DNA of 64,000 bases from Porticoccaceae bacterium (GTDB lineage: Bacteria; Pseudomonadota; Gammaproteobacteria; Pseudomonadales; Porticoccaceae). Of the stretch, positions 11,201 through 19,870 are shown one piece after another (position 1 is the first letter of the stretch; each line of letters starts with the position of its first letter). Under the pieces are notes generated by a model. The model was not told where the DNA came from. It saw nothing but the letters and a program-made list of their open reading frames with translations, and made no database searches. The stretch spans positions 1 through 64,000 of the forward strand of contig CACETF010000011.1 in the NCBI GenBank assembly GCA_902562425.1, written 5' to 3'. The translations under genes were made by a program, and so were the position numbers.

Positions 11201-11699
11201 TAATTAAAGTCGATGTTTTAACGAATCCAAACCTCTGTGAGGTTCGCCAGGTGTAGCGGAAGGTGACTGAGAGGTCTTGATTTTTTTCCTCGAAAATAAT
11301 CTTGTCTCCGAGCACATTCTTGTAAAGTTTTCGATTAACTTTATATACTCCGTCGTAGAACTCAGAAAATGGCTCCCACAATGATGTCCTATCTCCTCGG
11401 GTTACTAGAGCAAGCGTTCGACTACCTGTGTGAGAAGAGTTACTTCTAATTTTGTCGTCGGAGTAGTAAGGGAAAAGTGCGCTTTCTGCATTAACCCTTC
11501 CCGCAGTAAGTCCTCCAAGGGTCGAGATAAACATCCAGTGGTTGGAATCACTCACCAAGCTTACAAAGAAATCATCCATGCGATCAAAGTTTTCGATACA
11601 GTAATACTGCTCTCCATGTAAATGAACATATGAGCCTGACACGCAATCTTCATTTTTTTGTCGCACCTGATGACCGATGTGTATAGCTCTGTTACTCAT
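8235..11699 (-). CDS. GH94/GH149-like glucan phosphorylase (putative beta-1,3-glucan phosphorylase)
   Basis: A 1154-residue soluble protein without signal peptide. The N-terminal half is beta-sandwich-like (ENFDRMDDFF, WRTSQRFGFVKTST). The second half looks like an (alpha/alpha)6 barrel. RPEWNDANNALVG with Asp654 matches the position of the catalytic Asp of GH94 phosphorylases (typically DWNDG). GGGIWMNTQ just before it and the C-terminal beta-sheet fit the clan. The size, well above the ~800 residues of cellobiose phosphorylase, suits GH149 or GH161, the beta-1,3-glucan phosphorylases of roughly 1100 residues. With a GH81 glucanase and a GPH symporter close by, phosphorolysis of laminari-oligosaccharides to glucose-1-phosphate is the best guess. 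The specific family is not proven. Confidence 0.65.
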   Translation of the reverse strand: MSNRAIHIGHQVRQKNEDCVSGSYVHLHGEQYYCIENFDRMDDFFVSLVSDSNHWMFISTLGGLTAGRVNAESALFPYYSDDKIRSNSSHTGSRTLALVTRGDRTSLWEPFSEFYDGVYKVNRKLYKNVLGDKIIFEEKNQDLSVTFRYTWRTSQRFGFVKTSTLINNGHEPVEIDIVDGIENLLPYGVESGAQNTLSCLVDAYKKNELEESSKLALYTMSSILIDRAEPSEALSATTVWSVGLPDACILLSSLQLQNFREGIPISKEIDLFGRRGAYFVNALCELSGVNEISWDIVAEVNQGPAKVRELLKYIKKNQRIKNDIESDISLGSTNLCRIIATADGFQVGEDLLRLNHHYSNVLFNVMRGGVFESNYRISREDLLDFMKSTSPATFDQNLSFIKSLDEEFLHETLIRASKLDGDKNLQRICYEYLPLSFSRRHGDPSRPWNQFNIQVQRADGGKVLNFEGNWRDIFQNWEALCFSIPGFAESMISKFVNASTLEGYNPYRITRDGIDWETLNPDDPWSSIGYWGDHQIIYLLKLLEFSSNHHPERLKEFLTLDIFCYANVPYRIRPYSELLKDPFNTIDFDYDLETLIQKRVKYAGSDGRLVWNDQKKVYQVNLAEKLIVTMLGKLCNFIPGGGIWMNTQRPEWNDANNALVGNGISAVTLYYMRRFQSYLLNLFSSVDRSEVKISSEVLKLFNSVDEILTTAVSRMNEDMSGLYRKQLLDQLGTAASEFRENFYSNGISNTCRPVKVHSLIAFFRLSLRFIDRTIFECRRDDGLYHAYNLMTVNDSGITISRLYKMLEGQVAILSSGYLSPKQALGVLSALRKSDIYDERQGSYLLYPDKTLPRFLDLNVISSEQFERSQLLQALVLDNNCSLIEADSFGGYYFNGSFNNVQDVKDTLMKLAARGYKTLVVQDQALIIKMFEDVFKHHSFTGRSGAMYAYEGIGCIYWHMVSKLTLATIENIYNAKIGNSDTKIIDALIKVYFEIRGGIGFNKTPQLYGAFPTDPYSHTPGFAGAKQPGMTGQVKEEIIARLMELGIRVEEGCIGFHPFIVRKSEFLLSPQTLYYFDVNGQQETLALAPRQMAFTYCQIPFVYQIGTKFLIEITYLDGSKKKIEDTFIDRITSSAIFRKTGDIRKIKVTLEPGLE

Positions 11700-11912
11700 A
11701 TTTTAATTTTTATCCTGCGCTCTCTCGGAGGCTCAACACTCACTGATTTAATTAAAGCCCACATTTGGCTTGAAATTACCAAAACGGTTCAGCTCAAGCC
11801 TAATGCTAGAGATAAGTTACTCTTTTCGCAATTCATCGAGACATAAATAAGTTGATAAGTAATACTTACAAGATGAGCGAAAGCAAAAAGATTTTGGTTG
11901 CTGTTAATTAAT

Positions 11913-12701
11913 TTACGGTGTGAACAACACCATTTTATGATTTTTTCTAGGCAGTTTTTTAACGTTATCGATAGCAATTTTTTTGAAGTTAAATATGTTT
12001 TTTGAGAGATAGTCAATCGACAAATAATACGTATAGTTGTATCCCAGCTGCCGGAGAAATACCATGATCTGAGTAGCTTCTTGAAAGTCTTTTCTAGCAT
12101 GTAATTCAAGAGCTAGAATTGGTCTGTGATTTTTTAGCGTTTGAGTCGCCCCTTTTAGGGCGCTCAGCTCATGTCCCTCCACATCCATCTTTATGAAATC
12201 AATCGAATTACAGGGATTCTCAATAACATACTGGTCAAGAGTTACCACTCTAAAGTCAATATTTCCCTCAGCGTTTTCTACTATCCTCGAGGCTCCTGCA
12301 TTTAATGGCTGCTCAAAGGCCCTCAGAATACCAGCCTTATCACTTAAACCGGCGTTTACTAACTCAATATTAGTTGACGATTCTGTATTCAAAGCTAATA
12401 TCTTATAAATTCTGGAATGAGGCTCAAAACTGACGACTTTACCAAAAAGTTGAGCAAAAAATAGTGAATGGTTTCCGATATTTGCTCCCAAGTCAAAACA
12501 GGTGTTCATCTGTTTAAGATTAATGCTCAAAAACTTTTTTAAAGAGAGTAACTCTCGTTTTTCAAATAAGCCATCGATAAATATTTTCCTCGAAATCGCA
12601 TCATGGGCAAAACATACCATTTGAGGATGATTCCCAAAATTTCGCCGTGAGGCGCGTTCGAGAAGAAACTTAAGTACCTGTCTTTCAAAAATCCGAAGCA
12701 A
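11913..12701 (-). CDS. FkbM-family SAM-dependent methyltransferase
   Basis: A 262-residue protein with the FkbM layout. SAM motif I is DLGANIGNHSLFFA (about residues 72-85), followed by an acidic motif in SFEPHSR and IKMDVEGHELSALKGA (about 168-183). The start is a TTG preceded by AAAAGG at suitable spacing. It begins 26 bases after the end of the RNase J-like gene on the same strand and is probably co-transcribed. Family members methylate hydroxyls of sugars, polyketides or other small molecules; they often sit in surface-glycan loci. No glycosyltransferase is seen here, so the acceptor is unknown. Confidence 0.85.
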   Translation of the reverse strand: MLRIFERQVLKFLLERASRRNFGNHPQMVCFAHDAISRKIFIDGLFEKRELLSLKKFLSINLKQMNTCFDLGANIGNHSLFFAQLFGKVVSFEPHSRIYKILALNTESSTNIELVNAGLSDKAGILRAFEQPLNAGASRIVENAEGNIDFRVVTLDQYVIENPCNSIDFIKMDVEGHELSALKGATQTLKNHRPILALELHARKDFQEATQIMVFLRQLGYNYTYYLSIDYLSKNIFNFKKIAIDNVKKLPRKNHKMVLFTP

Positions 12702-12726
12702 ATCGAAACCTTTTAATATGGGACAA

Positions 12727-14091
12727 CTAACTATTCTTCCTCAATTCAGGCAAAGGTAACCTTCCTATCTTGATGAATCTTCTGATGATAGCCGGTTTTG
12801 GGCGAATGCAAAATAAATCACCATTCGTTCCCTTCAGAACATCTGAGATACCGCACGATTGCGCTATATTGGCGTTAGCATCTAGATGACTTTTCTCACC
12901 ATGCACAGGAACAACAATTTTTGGTTTGATTAATTCATACATCTGTCTCAAATCATTCTCACAAGGATGTCCACTCACGTGAAGTGTTTCATCTGTATTA
13001 TCGGGGTGCAAGACCTTTGCACCCAGCCCCTCTAACCTACGAAATAACCTCTTTACAACAAATTCATTCCCAGGAATGATACTCGAGCTAAAAATTACTA
13101 CGTCACCCGTATCCAGACTTACTGAACGATGCGAGTCCGTGGCAAGTTTGGATAGTGCTGCTCCGTGCTCTCCTTGGCTTCCAGTGGCAAAAATCAAAAC
13201 CTCATTTTTGGGAAGATAACCAATGTGTTCGGCATCAACCCAATTTATACTTGAATCTAAGAAACCCTGTTCTTTCGCGCATTCAACCATAACTGACAAA
13301 GACCTACCCAACAAACCAACGAAACGCCCGCTATTTACCGCGATCTTCGCGATTGTATTAATTCGAGCAATATTACTAGAAAAGCAGCCAACTATAATCC
13401 GTCCCATCTCATCAGCAAATATTCGCTTTATCCCAGGGACTATATCTCCCTCACTGGCACTAAAACCAGGGTCTTGAGCATTCGTTGAGTCACAAATAAA
13501 TGCATCCACACCCCGTTCACCAATTGAAGCGAACCGTTTTGGCCTGAAGGACTTACCAATTTGCGGAGATTTATCCACCTTCCAATCACTTGAGTGAAAT
13601 ATCGTGCCAGCACTAGTTGTAATCTCAAGTGCGCAATTTTCTGGAGTTGAATGGGTCATAGGATGCCAGATTACAGAAAAAGAACCATGCTGAGTCTTAT
13701 CTCCGAACTTCGTCTCTACCATAAGATCCGGCGGAGCTAACCCTCTCATTAAAGCTTTCCTCCTTATAACAGAAAGGGTGAAAGCAGTGCCGAAAACTGG
13801 ACACTGCCAGCGTCTCCAAAGCAAGCTTAAAGCGCCAAAATGATCCTCATGAGCATGTGTAATCAAGATGCCCTGTAATGCCGATTTTTGTTTATCAACA
13901 AAGTCAGTACAAGGAATCTCAATAAGAGGTTGCGCTCCCGGAAGGGCTGAACTTGTGATGTTAATACCGCAATCAACCATAAGCCACTCAGAATTATGTC
14001 CAATTAAATTTAGATTCATTCCGATTTCACCGCACCCACCAAGCGGTAAAAACCAAAGATCATGGATACCTGGATTTCGACTAATATCCAT
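12727..14091 (-). CDS. RNase J-like metallo-beta-lactamase/beta-CASP protein
   Basis: A 454-residue cytoplasmic protein. LPLGGCGEIGMN at the N-terminus and THAHEDHFGAL (metal-binding HxHxDH at residues 79-84) are RNase J hallmarks. The beta-CASP segment holds CDSTNAQDPGFSASEGDI, and the C-terminal VPVHGEKSHL supplies the late metal-binding His. RNase J proteins are usually about 550 residues; this one lacks most of the C-terminal domain used for dimer or tetramer contacts. RNase J is uncommon in gammaproteobacteria, which use RNase E. It may be an accessory nuclease or a relative with another substrate. It starts upstream of FkbM and diverges from the sulfatase. Confidence 0.8.
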   Translation of the reverse strand: MDISRNPGIHDLWFLPLGGCGEIGMNLNLIGHNSEWLMVDCGINITSSALPGAQPLIEIPCTDFVDKQKSALQGILITHAHEDHFGALSLLWRRWQCPVFGTAFTLSVIRRKALMRGLAPPDLMVETKFGDKTQHGSFSVIWHPMTHSTPENCALEITTSAGTIFHSSDWKVDKSPQIGKSFRPKRFASIGERGVDAFICDSTNAQDPGFSASEGDIVPGIKRIFADEMGRIIVGCFSSNIARINTIAKIAVNSGRFVGLLGRSLSVMVECAKEQGFLDSSINWVDAEHIGYLPKNEVLIFATGSQGEHGAALSKLATDSHRSVSLDTGDVVIFSSSIIPGNEFVVKRLFRRLEGLGAKVLHPDNTDETLHVSGHPCENDLRQMYELIKPKIVVPVHGEKSHLDANANIAQSCGISDVLKGTNGDLFCIRPKPAIIRRFIKIGRLPLPELRKNS

Positions 14092-14336
14092 TTACATGTG
14101 ACTCCAAAGTGTAGAGGCAAAATTCAAAAGTATACGCCTTTGATCTCAATTTTCTTACCGACCAACCTGTGTACCAAGCCGCATATAAAAAAAGAGGTGG
14201 TAAGATGCTTGCTGAATACTTAAAATGAAAGAAAAAAAGACACCAATAGTTTAACAGTCATAAGTCCTGAACGCATTATCAATTGATCCAGAATTTACCA
14301 ATGGCATCATAGCTCGCCGACTTCACAAGTCACGAA

Positions 14337-15890
14337 ATGACAGCGAATGCCATGACGACCAAGGGAAAGAGAACGTTGAATATAGGAAATAACAAAATTA
14401 AACAAGCCCTCTACCGAACTTTTAGCGTGGTTTTGGGTCTCTCTTTTGCTCAGGCATGCTTCTGTACACCAAACATCTTATTGATTCTGACCGATGATTT
14501 AAATACAAGAATATCGACATATGGAGATCCCATCGCCAAAACTCCGAACATTGACAGGCTCGCAAAGGTTGGAATACGTTTCGATAGAGCCTACGCTAAC
14601 TATCCGCAATGCATGGCGAGCCGAGCAAGTTTTCTAACAGGGCTTTACCCTGAGCAAAATGGCGTATCTCGGCTTCATCATAAATTAAGAGACAAAGTGC
14701 CCAAGGTAGCTACTCTACCTCAGATTTTGAAGGAGAACGGATACCACACTGCAGCGGTAGGAAAGATTTTTCATTTTAATGTGCCAAGCGGTATCGGTAG
14801 TCCTAACTATGATGTCGATCCCATCTCTTGGAGCGAAAGCCATAATCCTGCGGGTATCGATCGAATGAGTGCAGAGGAAATAAAGTACCTTGGCCCCCAC
14901 ATCAACGAGAAGTCAAAAGACTCAAATATGAATGGGGGCTGGCTCAGTACAATCAGACTAGGCGGGACGAGGAATGATTACACAGACGGTAAAATTACCA
15001 ACTTGGCCTCTAAAATACTCACCACCATGTCAAAAAATCAGGATGATAAACCATTCTTTCTCGCCGTAGGTTATGTCCGCCCACACGTCCCTTTTTCTGC
15101 GCCAGAGCACTTTTTTGATCTATATCCAACCACTAAAATTTCCACTGAATTCGTCCCGAAAAATGATCGCGAAGATATTCCATTGCCTCAGCTGTCAGAT
15201 CGTCCTTATCAGCTCGAAATGACTGAATCTGTAAAAAAGGAGATGATGCAGGCATACTATGCCTCTATAAGTTTCATAGACGATGAAATAGGCCGACTAA
15301 TTCAAAAACTCGATGACCTAGATCTCAGAGAATCAACACTAATACTATTTACTTCGGATCATGGATACCTTCTTGGAGAGCATGATCTCTGGCAAAAACC
15401 CAACTTGTTCGAGCAAACACTTCGAGTTCCGCTAGTCATAGCTTCCCGACACGTAAAGAGGCCTGGCGTGGCGACCAAAACCATGGTTGAGTTGATTGAT
15501 ATTTACCCAACAATACTTTCACTAGCCGGAGTAGACATACCTGAGCATAACGCTGGGAAAAGTTTCGCTGAACTTCTAGAGCAGCCTAATAAACTTATCC
15601 GACCTTCCGCACTGAGCATGAGTCATAGTCAGGCGAGTAGCTCTATCAGGCCTGGAGTGCTTCTAAAAAACACAATGGGATATACCATAAAAACTAAACA
15701 TTTCCGTTATACGGAGTGGGACGGGGGTATTCATGGCGCTGAATTGTATGATCACAGATCAGACCCCAAGGAAATTACAAATCTTTATTCAACTACAAAA
15801 TATGCTAGCGAAAGGAGTCGTTTAGGTCAGATGCTTCAAGAACGAATACTAGAATCTCGCGAGTCTCGCGAATATTTACACGACAATTGA
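14337..15890 (+). CDS. Exported type I sulfatase (iduronate-2-sulfatase-like)
   Basis: A 517-residue alkaline-phosphatase-fold sulfatase. Metal-binding Asp53 and Asp54 lie in LTDDLN. The signature CMASRASFLTG puts the formylglycine-forming Cys92 in a C-X-A-X-R context. FTSDHGYLLGEHDLW (about residues 340-354) provides the remaining metal and substrate residues. A hydrophobic stretch at about 24-42 ending in AQACFC looks like a signal peptide. The N-terminus before it is long, and a start at TTG 14376 after GGGAAAGAGA is an alternative. Activity needs a formylglycine-generating enzyme not found in the window. The partner propeller gene downstream suggests desulfation of an algal or animal glycan. 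Confidence 0.88.
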   Translation: MTANAMTTKGKRTLNIGNNKIKQALYRTFSVVLGLSFAQACFCTPNILLILTDDLNTRISTYGDPIAKTPNIDRLAKVGIRFDRAYANYPQCMASRASFLTGLYPEQNGVSRLHHKLRDKVPKVATLPQILKENGYHTAAVGKIFHFNVPSGIGSPNYDVDPISWSESHNPAGIDRMSAEEIKYLGPHINEKSKDSNMNGGWLSTIRLGGTRNDYTDGKITNLASKILTTMSKNQDDKPFFLAVGYVRPHVPFSAPEHFFDLYPTTKISTEFVPKNDREDIPLPQLSDRPYQLEMTESVKKEMMQAYYASISFIDDEIGRLIQKLDDLDLRESTLILFTSDHGYLLGEHDLWQKPNLFEQTLRVPLVIASRHVKRPGVATKTMVELIDIYPTILSLAGVDIPEHNAGKSFAELLEQPNKLIRPSALSMSHSQASSSIRPGVLLKNTMGYTIKTKHFRYTEWDGGIHGAELYDHRSDPKEITNLYSTTKYASERSRLGQMLQERILESRESREYLHDN

Positions 15891-16005
15891 AAAATTATTC
15901 CCAACGAGTACTAGTTGGAGACCCTACAAAAGAGATTTTTCGGCTTTATATCTCTGCTTAGCTGAAGCGGTAGTCTTAGTTTCACAGTTTTAGCTCGGTC
16001 GAAAA

Positions 16006-16017
16006 TTACTATAGTAA
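16006..16017. promoter_or_regulatory. Perfect 12-bp palindrome before the propeller gene
   Basis: TTACTATAGTAA is a perfect dyad about 70 bases upstream of the next start codon, and a partial copy ATTACTA follows at once. It may be an operator or part of an A+T-rich promoter. No T-run follows, so it is not a terminator. Confidence 0.2.
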
Positions 16018-16084
16018 ATTACTACTATGAGACTTATTACATAAACAAAAGTACCGCATTCACGTCAACAAAATAAGAATCCCT

Positions 16085-17467
16085 ATGAAAGTAATCCGTA
16101 AGAAACGATTTTTACTACTGGATACGCGTAACGTCATGAGCGCTGACAATGTTGAACTGAAGGTTGGTTGCGTAATTAAACATAATGCCAATCCATTGAT
16201 GATGGAGGACAAGTCCTGGGAAAAACGATTTGATAATCTTTATGGTAATGTTCTCTATGATGAGAGTGAAAAGCTATATAAGTGCTGGTATAGCCCCTTC
16301 ATAGTCGCTCACTCATCGAAAAATATGTCGCTATCACAACGAAAACGGATAACCTATGAAGGTCATGACTCTCAGGAGATGGGCATCTGTTATGCAACAT
16401 CTGAGGATGGATTAAAATGGGATAAACCAGATCTACAAGTTACATCGTTTGAGGGAAGCTCTAGAAACAACATAGTCTGGAGAGGACCTCATGGTGCTGG
16501 CATCTTTAAGGACACTCGCGCAGAGAACAAATCACAACTCTACAAGTCAATCTTTCAAGGCCTAAAAACGAGCTACTCACAAGATGGTCTTTCATGGTCA
16601 CCTGCAAGAAAAATCGTTAGCAAAGATAAGATTGCCGGAGACACCCACAACAATGTCATTTGGGCACCAACGTTAGAAAAATATGTTGCATTTACCAGGA
16701 CCTGGGGGAAGACTGATCGCAAACTAGAGGGTCCACCCACAAAAATTAATCATGCTTGGGGTCGCGAGGTCTCGCGCATTGAGAGCAGCGATTTTATGGA
16801 ATGGTCTAGACCTGAGGTAGTGTTGGGATGTAACTCTTACAATCACCAACCTTACGCAATGCCCGTTTTTTATCATGCAAACACATACATCGGATTACTC
16901 GCAATTCACGACCAAAATTCTGATCGAGTTTGGACTGAGCTCGCTTGGAGTCCAGATACAAAGAATTGGCGTCGTATAAACAAGGGAGAGCCATTTATCC
17001 ATTGCTCTGAAGACATCCTCGATTACGATTACGGGTGCGTTTACGCATGCGCAGCACCGATATTCCTCGATAATGAAATTCGTATCTATTATGGCGGTAG
17101 CGACTGGTTACACACGAGTTGGAGAAATGGATGCTTAGCGCTGGCCACCATCCGACCCGATGGCTTCGCCGGTTATGAGCAGGTCAATCCAAAAAAAATT
17201 GGAGTCGTAACCACTCAAATATTCAAACAAACTGGCCAAGCAATTAAAATAACTGCAGATATCAAGGGGAACGGCTGGCTGGAAGCAAACTTATTTGACG
17301 AAAAAAATGAGCCTATTGCTAAAGAACGGATCTATGAAACGTCAACTGACAAGTTAGTTTTTGCACCACACATCACGCGGCTCAAATCCATACGATTGGA
17401 ATTCAAGCTTAATGGAGCAAAAATCTACTCGGTAGTTTTTGAAGATTCTGACAGTCACAATGGATAA
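16085..17467 (+). CDS. Five-bladed beta-propeller glycosidase-like protein (GH32/GH43-like)
   Basis: A 460-residue protein without clear signal peptide. Repeated blade-like motifs are visible: NVLYDESEKLYKCWYSPF, GICYATSEDGLKWDKP, YSQDGLSWSPARKIV, IRIYYGGSDWLH. These resemble sequences annotated near GH32/GH43 enzymes, where each blade has a W/Y-rich strand and an S-x-DG-x-x-W turn. The last ~90 residues form a separate beta-rich domain (about 385-455). It lies 194 bases after the sulfatase on the same strand, a pairing common in polysaccharide-use loci. I cannot identify catalytic acids with confidence, so a glycosidase role remains an inference. Confidence 0.6.
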   Translation: MKVIRKKRFLLLDTRNVMSADNVELKVGCVIKHNANPLMMEDKSWEKRFDNLYGNVLYDESEKLYKCWYSPFIVAHSSKNMSLSQRKRITYEGHDSQEMGICYATSEDGLKWDKPDLQVTSFEGSSRNNIVWRGPHGAGIFKDTRAENKSQLYKSIFQGLKTSYSQDGLSWSPARKIVSKDKIAGDTHNNVIWAPTLEKYVAFTRTWGKTDRKLEGPPTKINHAWGREVSRIESSDFMEWSRPEVVLGCNSYNHQPYAMPVFYHANTYIGLLAIHDQNSDRVWTELAWSPDTKNWRRINKGEPFIHCSEDILDYDYGCVYACAAPIFLDNEIRIYYGGSDWLHTSWRNGCLALATIRPDGFAGYEQVNPKKIGVVTTQIFKQTGQAIKITADIKGNGWLEANLFDEKNEPIAKERIYETSTDKLVFAPHITRLKSIRLEFKLNGAKIYSVVFEDSDSHNG

Positions 17468-17562
17468 GATATTCAAAAGTGCTGAAACAATTAGATTATA
17501 CCCTAGAACTCTGCACTGAAAGTCACTGTTCTCGCTTTTGAACGGAGACCCCCGAACTATTC

Positions 17563-18816
17563 TCACTGATTTGACGTAATCCACGCTGCCTGTCTCTTCA
17601 TGTCCTCGGAGTACCGCATCCAAGCTTTTGCTGATCTCGCTGTGTCTTCAAATGCTTTAGCTCGCCTTAAAGCACTCCGGGCATTGTTGAACATGCCGAG
17701 TTCACTCTGGGCAATTCCTAACAATAGCCAGGCCCTTCCGGGACTATCTAAATCTTTTTTAAGGGCATTACTGATCGCTGCTTGGGCCTCTGACCATTCA
17801 GTATTCTCAACATGGATTTGGGCTATTCTCATCCATGCCTCGCCCCCATCTTGCAATTCAGTAAGTTTCTTAAGCGTAAGCACCGCCTTTTCGGACTCTC
17901 GTGCCATTACCCACGCCTGCGCCTGCATATCAAGGTATTGCTCTTCAAGAGGCAACAGTTCAGCGGCAATAGCATCCTCTAACAAACGCGCTGCAGTCTC
18001 CGGAATACCCTGCATGAGAGCTAACTGTACCAGAGATTTCAAAGATGACTCTTTCTCAAGTAGATCTAGATCAAAGGCTATTTTAAGCGTGGCGAGTGCC
18101 TTTTGCGGTTTTTCCATAACCATGTACACACCAGCCAACTGCTCCCAGTAGGCAGTATTATCAGGCCAGAGCGAGGTCATATCTATCAAGATCAAAGCCG
18201 CTTCACCAAATCTGTCCAGCTCGAAAAAATTAGCCGCGAGCAATTGGAACCAAGTCGCTTTAGGTTTTTCTGCAAGGGAAATCGCTTCCTCCGCATATGG
18301 TATTGATTGAGCGTGATTTTTTACTTGTGCATGTATATTTGCCATGAAAATATACTGATCGGCCTTTGGTTGCTCAAGTTGAACGAACCATTTTTCGGCG
18401 AATACTAATGCATCTTGGAATTGCCCCAAGGCTGCATGAAGCTGAGCCACCATATAGCCTACGTTATAGACCACATTTTGAGGTAACTTTTCGGTGTCAA
18501 GGCTACGCTTGAGATAAGTAATAGCCTCCTCAAAATTTTCATCCGACATAACGGCATAGCCGAGGGTCTGCAAGGTTAATGCTTCGTCCAACGAACCATT
18601 GGCGACTTCCGTCAAAAGTAACTTTAATCGATCGATCGCAGTTTTTAATCCAAGATTTTCATTCGTTGCACCGGACATTAGCTCCTGAATTTCAGTCAGT
18701 TCGCGGTATGTTTTTGTACTCACAGAGTCCGCACTCAATGGTATAGGGTGGAACACTAAAATCGAAACCAAGAATAACTTACATAAGTTAAAGCTATGCC
18801 ATTCGGAAATATGCAT
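17563..18816 (-). CDS. TPR-repeat protein of a TonB2-type operon
   Basis: A 417-residue exported protein. Its N-terminal hydrophobic segment ends in PLSADS. Most of it is helical TPR-like repeats (for example LALQTLGYAVMS-type, YAEEAISLAEKPKATW and AWLLLGIAQSELGMFNNA). The gene overlaps the tonB stop by one base, as last gene of a six-gene operon. TPR proteins in this position accompany TonB2-type systems in Vibrio and other gammaproteobacteria and probably act in the periplasm as assembly or partner proteins. The exact role is not known. Confidence 0.85.
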   Translation of the reverse strand: MHISEWHSFNLCKLFLVSILVFHPIPLSADSVSTKTYRELTEIQELMSGATNENLGLKTAIDRLKLLLTEVANGSLDEALTLQTLGYAVMSDENFEEAITYLKRSLDTEKLPQNVVYNVGYMVAQLHAALGQFQDALVFAEKWFVQLEQPKADQYIFMANIHAQVKNHAQSIPYAEEAISLAEKPKATWFQLLAANFFELDRFGEAALILIDMTSLWPDNTAYWEQLAGVYMVMEKPQKALATLKIAFDLDLLEKESSLKSLVQLALMQGIPETAARLLEDAIAAELLPLEEQYLDMQAQAWVMARESEKAVLTLKKLTELQDGGEAWMRIAQIHVENTEWSEAQAAISNALKKDLDSPGRAWLLLGIAQSELGMFNNARSALRRAKAFEDTARSAKAWMRYSEDMKRQAAWITSNQ

Positions 18817-19454
18817 CAGGTTCTTGCCAACTTAAATTCAATAGTTTGTTTCGCACGCTGTTCAACCGGATTTCCATCAACAACCTTAGGTCTGAATTTC
18901 CATCTTTTCATTGCATCAGTCGCTGCTTTGTCAAATAAACGTTTAGGCTGTGACTCTAAAATCTTTACATTGAACACCGTTCCATCAGGGCGAATGGTAA
19001 CCGCCATAGTTACATAACCCTCAATTCCGGCCTGCTTGGGACCGCGCGGATATGCCGGAGGCACTTGGACTATCGGAATAACATCAGTGTCGAATCCGGA
19101 GAGTCCGTCACCTTTTTGAAGCGCCCCGAGGTAGGGTCCGTCACCTGAGTTAACGGCCATGCCAATTGAGGGCATATCCATATTCAGACTTGGGTTAAAT
19201 CTAGCGATCTGGTCTGATAAATCAGGTGTCTCGGGTGGCTTTTCAGGTGGTGGAGGCTCTTTTGGTGGCTGCCTCTCCTTTGTGCGAAGTTCCTCATTTT
19301 GTTTCACTCGAACAAAATTCAGATAAGTCCGCATCTTATCCGGTTTCTCATAAAGGGAATCGGCCTTGATCATAATTTGCATAAGGTAGAAAAGACTCAA
19401 GCCGGCGAAGATCGCAACCACTAAGAAAGCTAAACTCCTCAAGTGTGATAACAA
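18816..19454 (-). CDS. tonB: TonB energy-transducing protein
   Basis: A 212-residue protein with one N-terminal membrane anchor (about residues 7-31). A short proline-rich linker follows (PPKEPPPPEKPPETP, about 62-76). The C-terminal TonB domain (about 120-210) carries PPAYPRGPKQAGIEGYV and AMKRWKFRP. It would pass proton-motive energy from the ExbB/ExbD complex to outer-membrane receptors. The short linker resembles TonB2 rather than the long enterobacterial TonB. It lies two bases after exbD and overlaps the TPR gene. Three candidate receptor clients are encoded in the window. Confidence 0.93.
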   Translation of the reverse strand: MLSHLRSLAFLVVAIFAGLSLFYLMQIMIKADSLYEKPDKMRTYLNFVRVKQNEELRTKERQPPKEPPPPEKPPETPDLSDQIARFNPSLNMDMPSIGMAVNSGDGPYLGALQKGDGLSGFDTDVIPIVQVPPAYPRGPKQAGIEGYVTMAVTIRPDGTVFNVKILESQPKRLFDKAATDAMKRWKFRPKVVDGNPVEQRAKQTIEFKLART

Positions 19455-19456
19455 TA

Positions 19457-19870
19457 CTAGTACCCCTTATCAGCAGCAACAGAAACACTGACTGCACCTG
19501 CTAACCTCGACTGGTCCATCACCTCAATGAGCGTTTCAGTTTTTGAATCCGCATCCGCGACGATAATAACAGCGGCGCCGGGATTTTCTGCAAGCCCCCG
19601 CTCTACATTGGCCCGAACCGCCCTCTTATCTACCTGCCTTTTATCCATGAATATCTGGTTGCTAGAAGTAATACCAATTTGTATGCTATTTGATTCAGTC
19701 ACGACAGCGGTATCAGCATTAGGCCTACTTACATCAACACCAGACTCTTTTACAAAAGTAGATGTAACAATAAAAAATATCAGCATTATGAAGACCACAT
19801 CCAACATCGGGGTGAGATCAATCTGGCTTTCTTCGACTTGCTCCGTAATCAACCTTACTGGGTCAGTCAT
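19457..19870 (-). CDS. exbD: ExbD biopolymer transport protein
   Basis: A 137-residue protein with a single N-terminal membrane helix. DLTPMLDVVFIMLIFF contains the conserved proton-relaying Asp24 at the start of the helix. The remaining ~90 residues form the periplasmic ExbD/TolR domain ending ADKGY. It assembles with ExbB to power TonB. It overlaps exbB by four bases and precedes tonB by two, which shows tight coupling. Confidence 0.94.
   Translation of the reverse strand: MTDPVRLITEQVEESQIDLTPMLDVVFIMLIFFIVTSTFVKESGVDVSRPNADTAVVTESNSIQIGITSSNQIFMDKRQVDKRAVRANVERGLAENPGAAVIIVADADSKTETLIEVMDQSRLAGAVSVSVAADKGY

Noticed and set aside
11789-12109. 106-codon open frame on the minus strand overlapping the FkbM gene
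   Set aside because: Lies in another frame of FkbM for most of its length; composition (K/L/I-rich) is typical of an A+T-rich shadow frame.
17600-18151. 183-codon open frame on the plus strand across the TPR gene
   Set aside because: It is antisense to a clear TPR coding region, with Ser/Ala-rich composition from codon mirroring.
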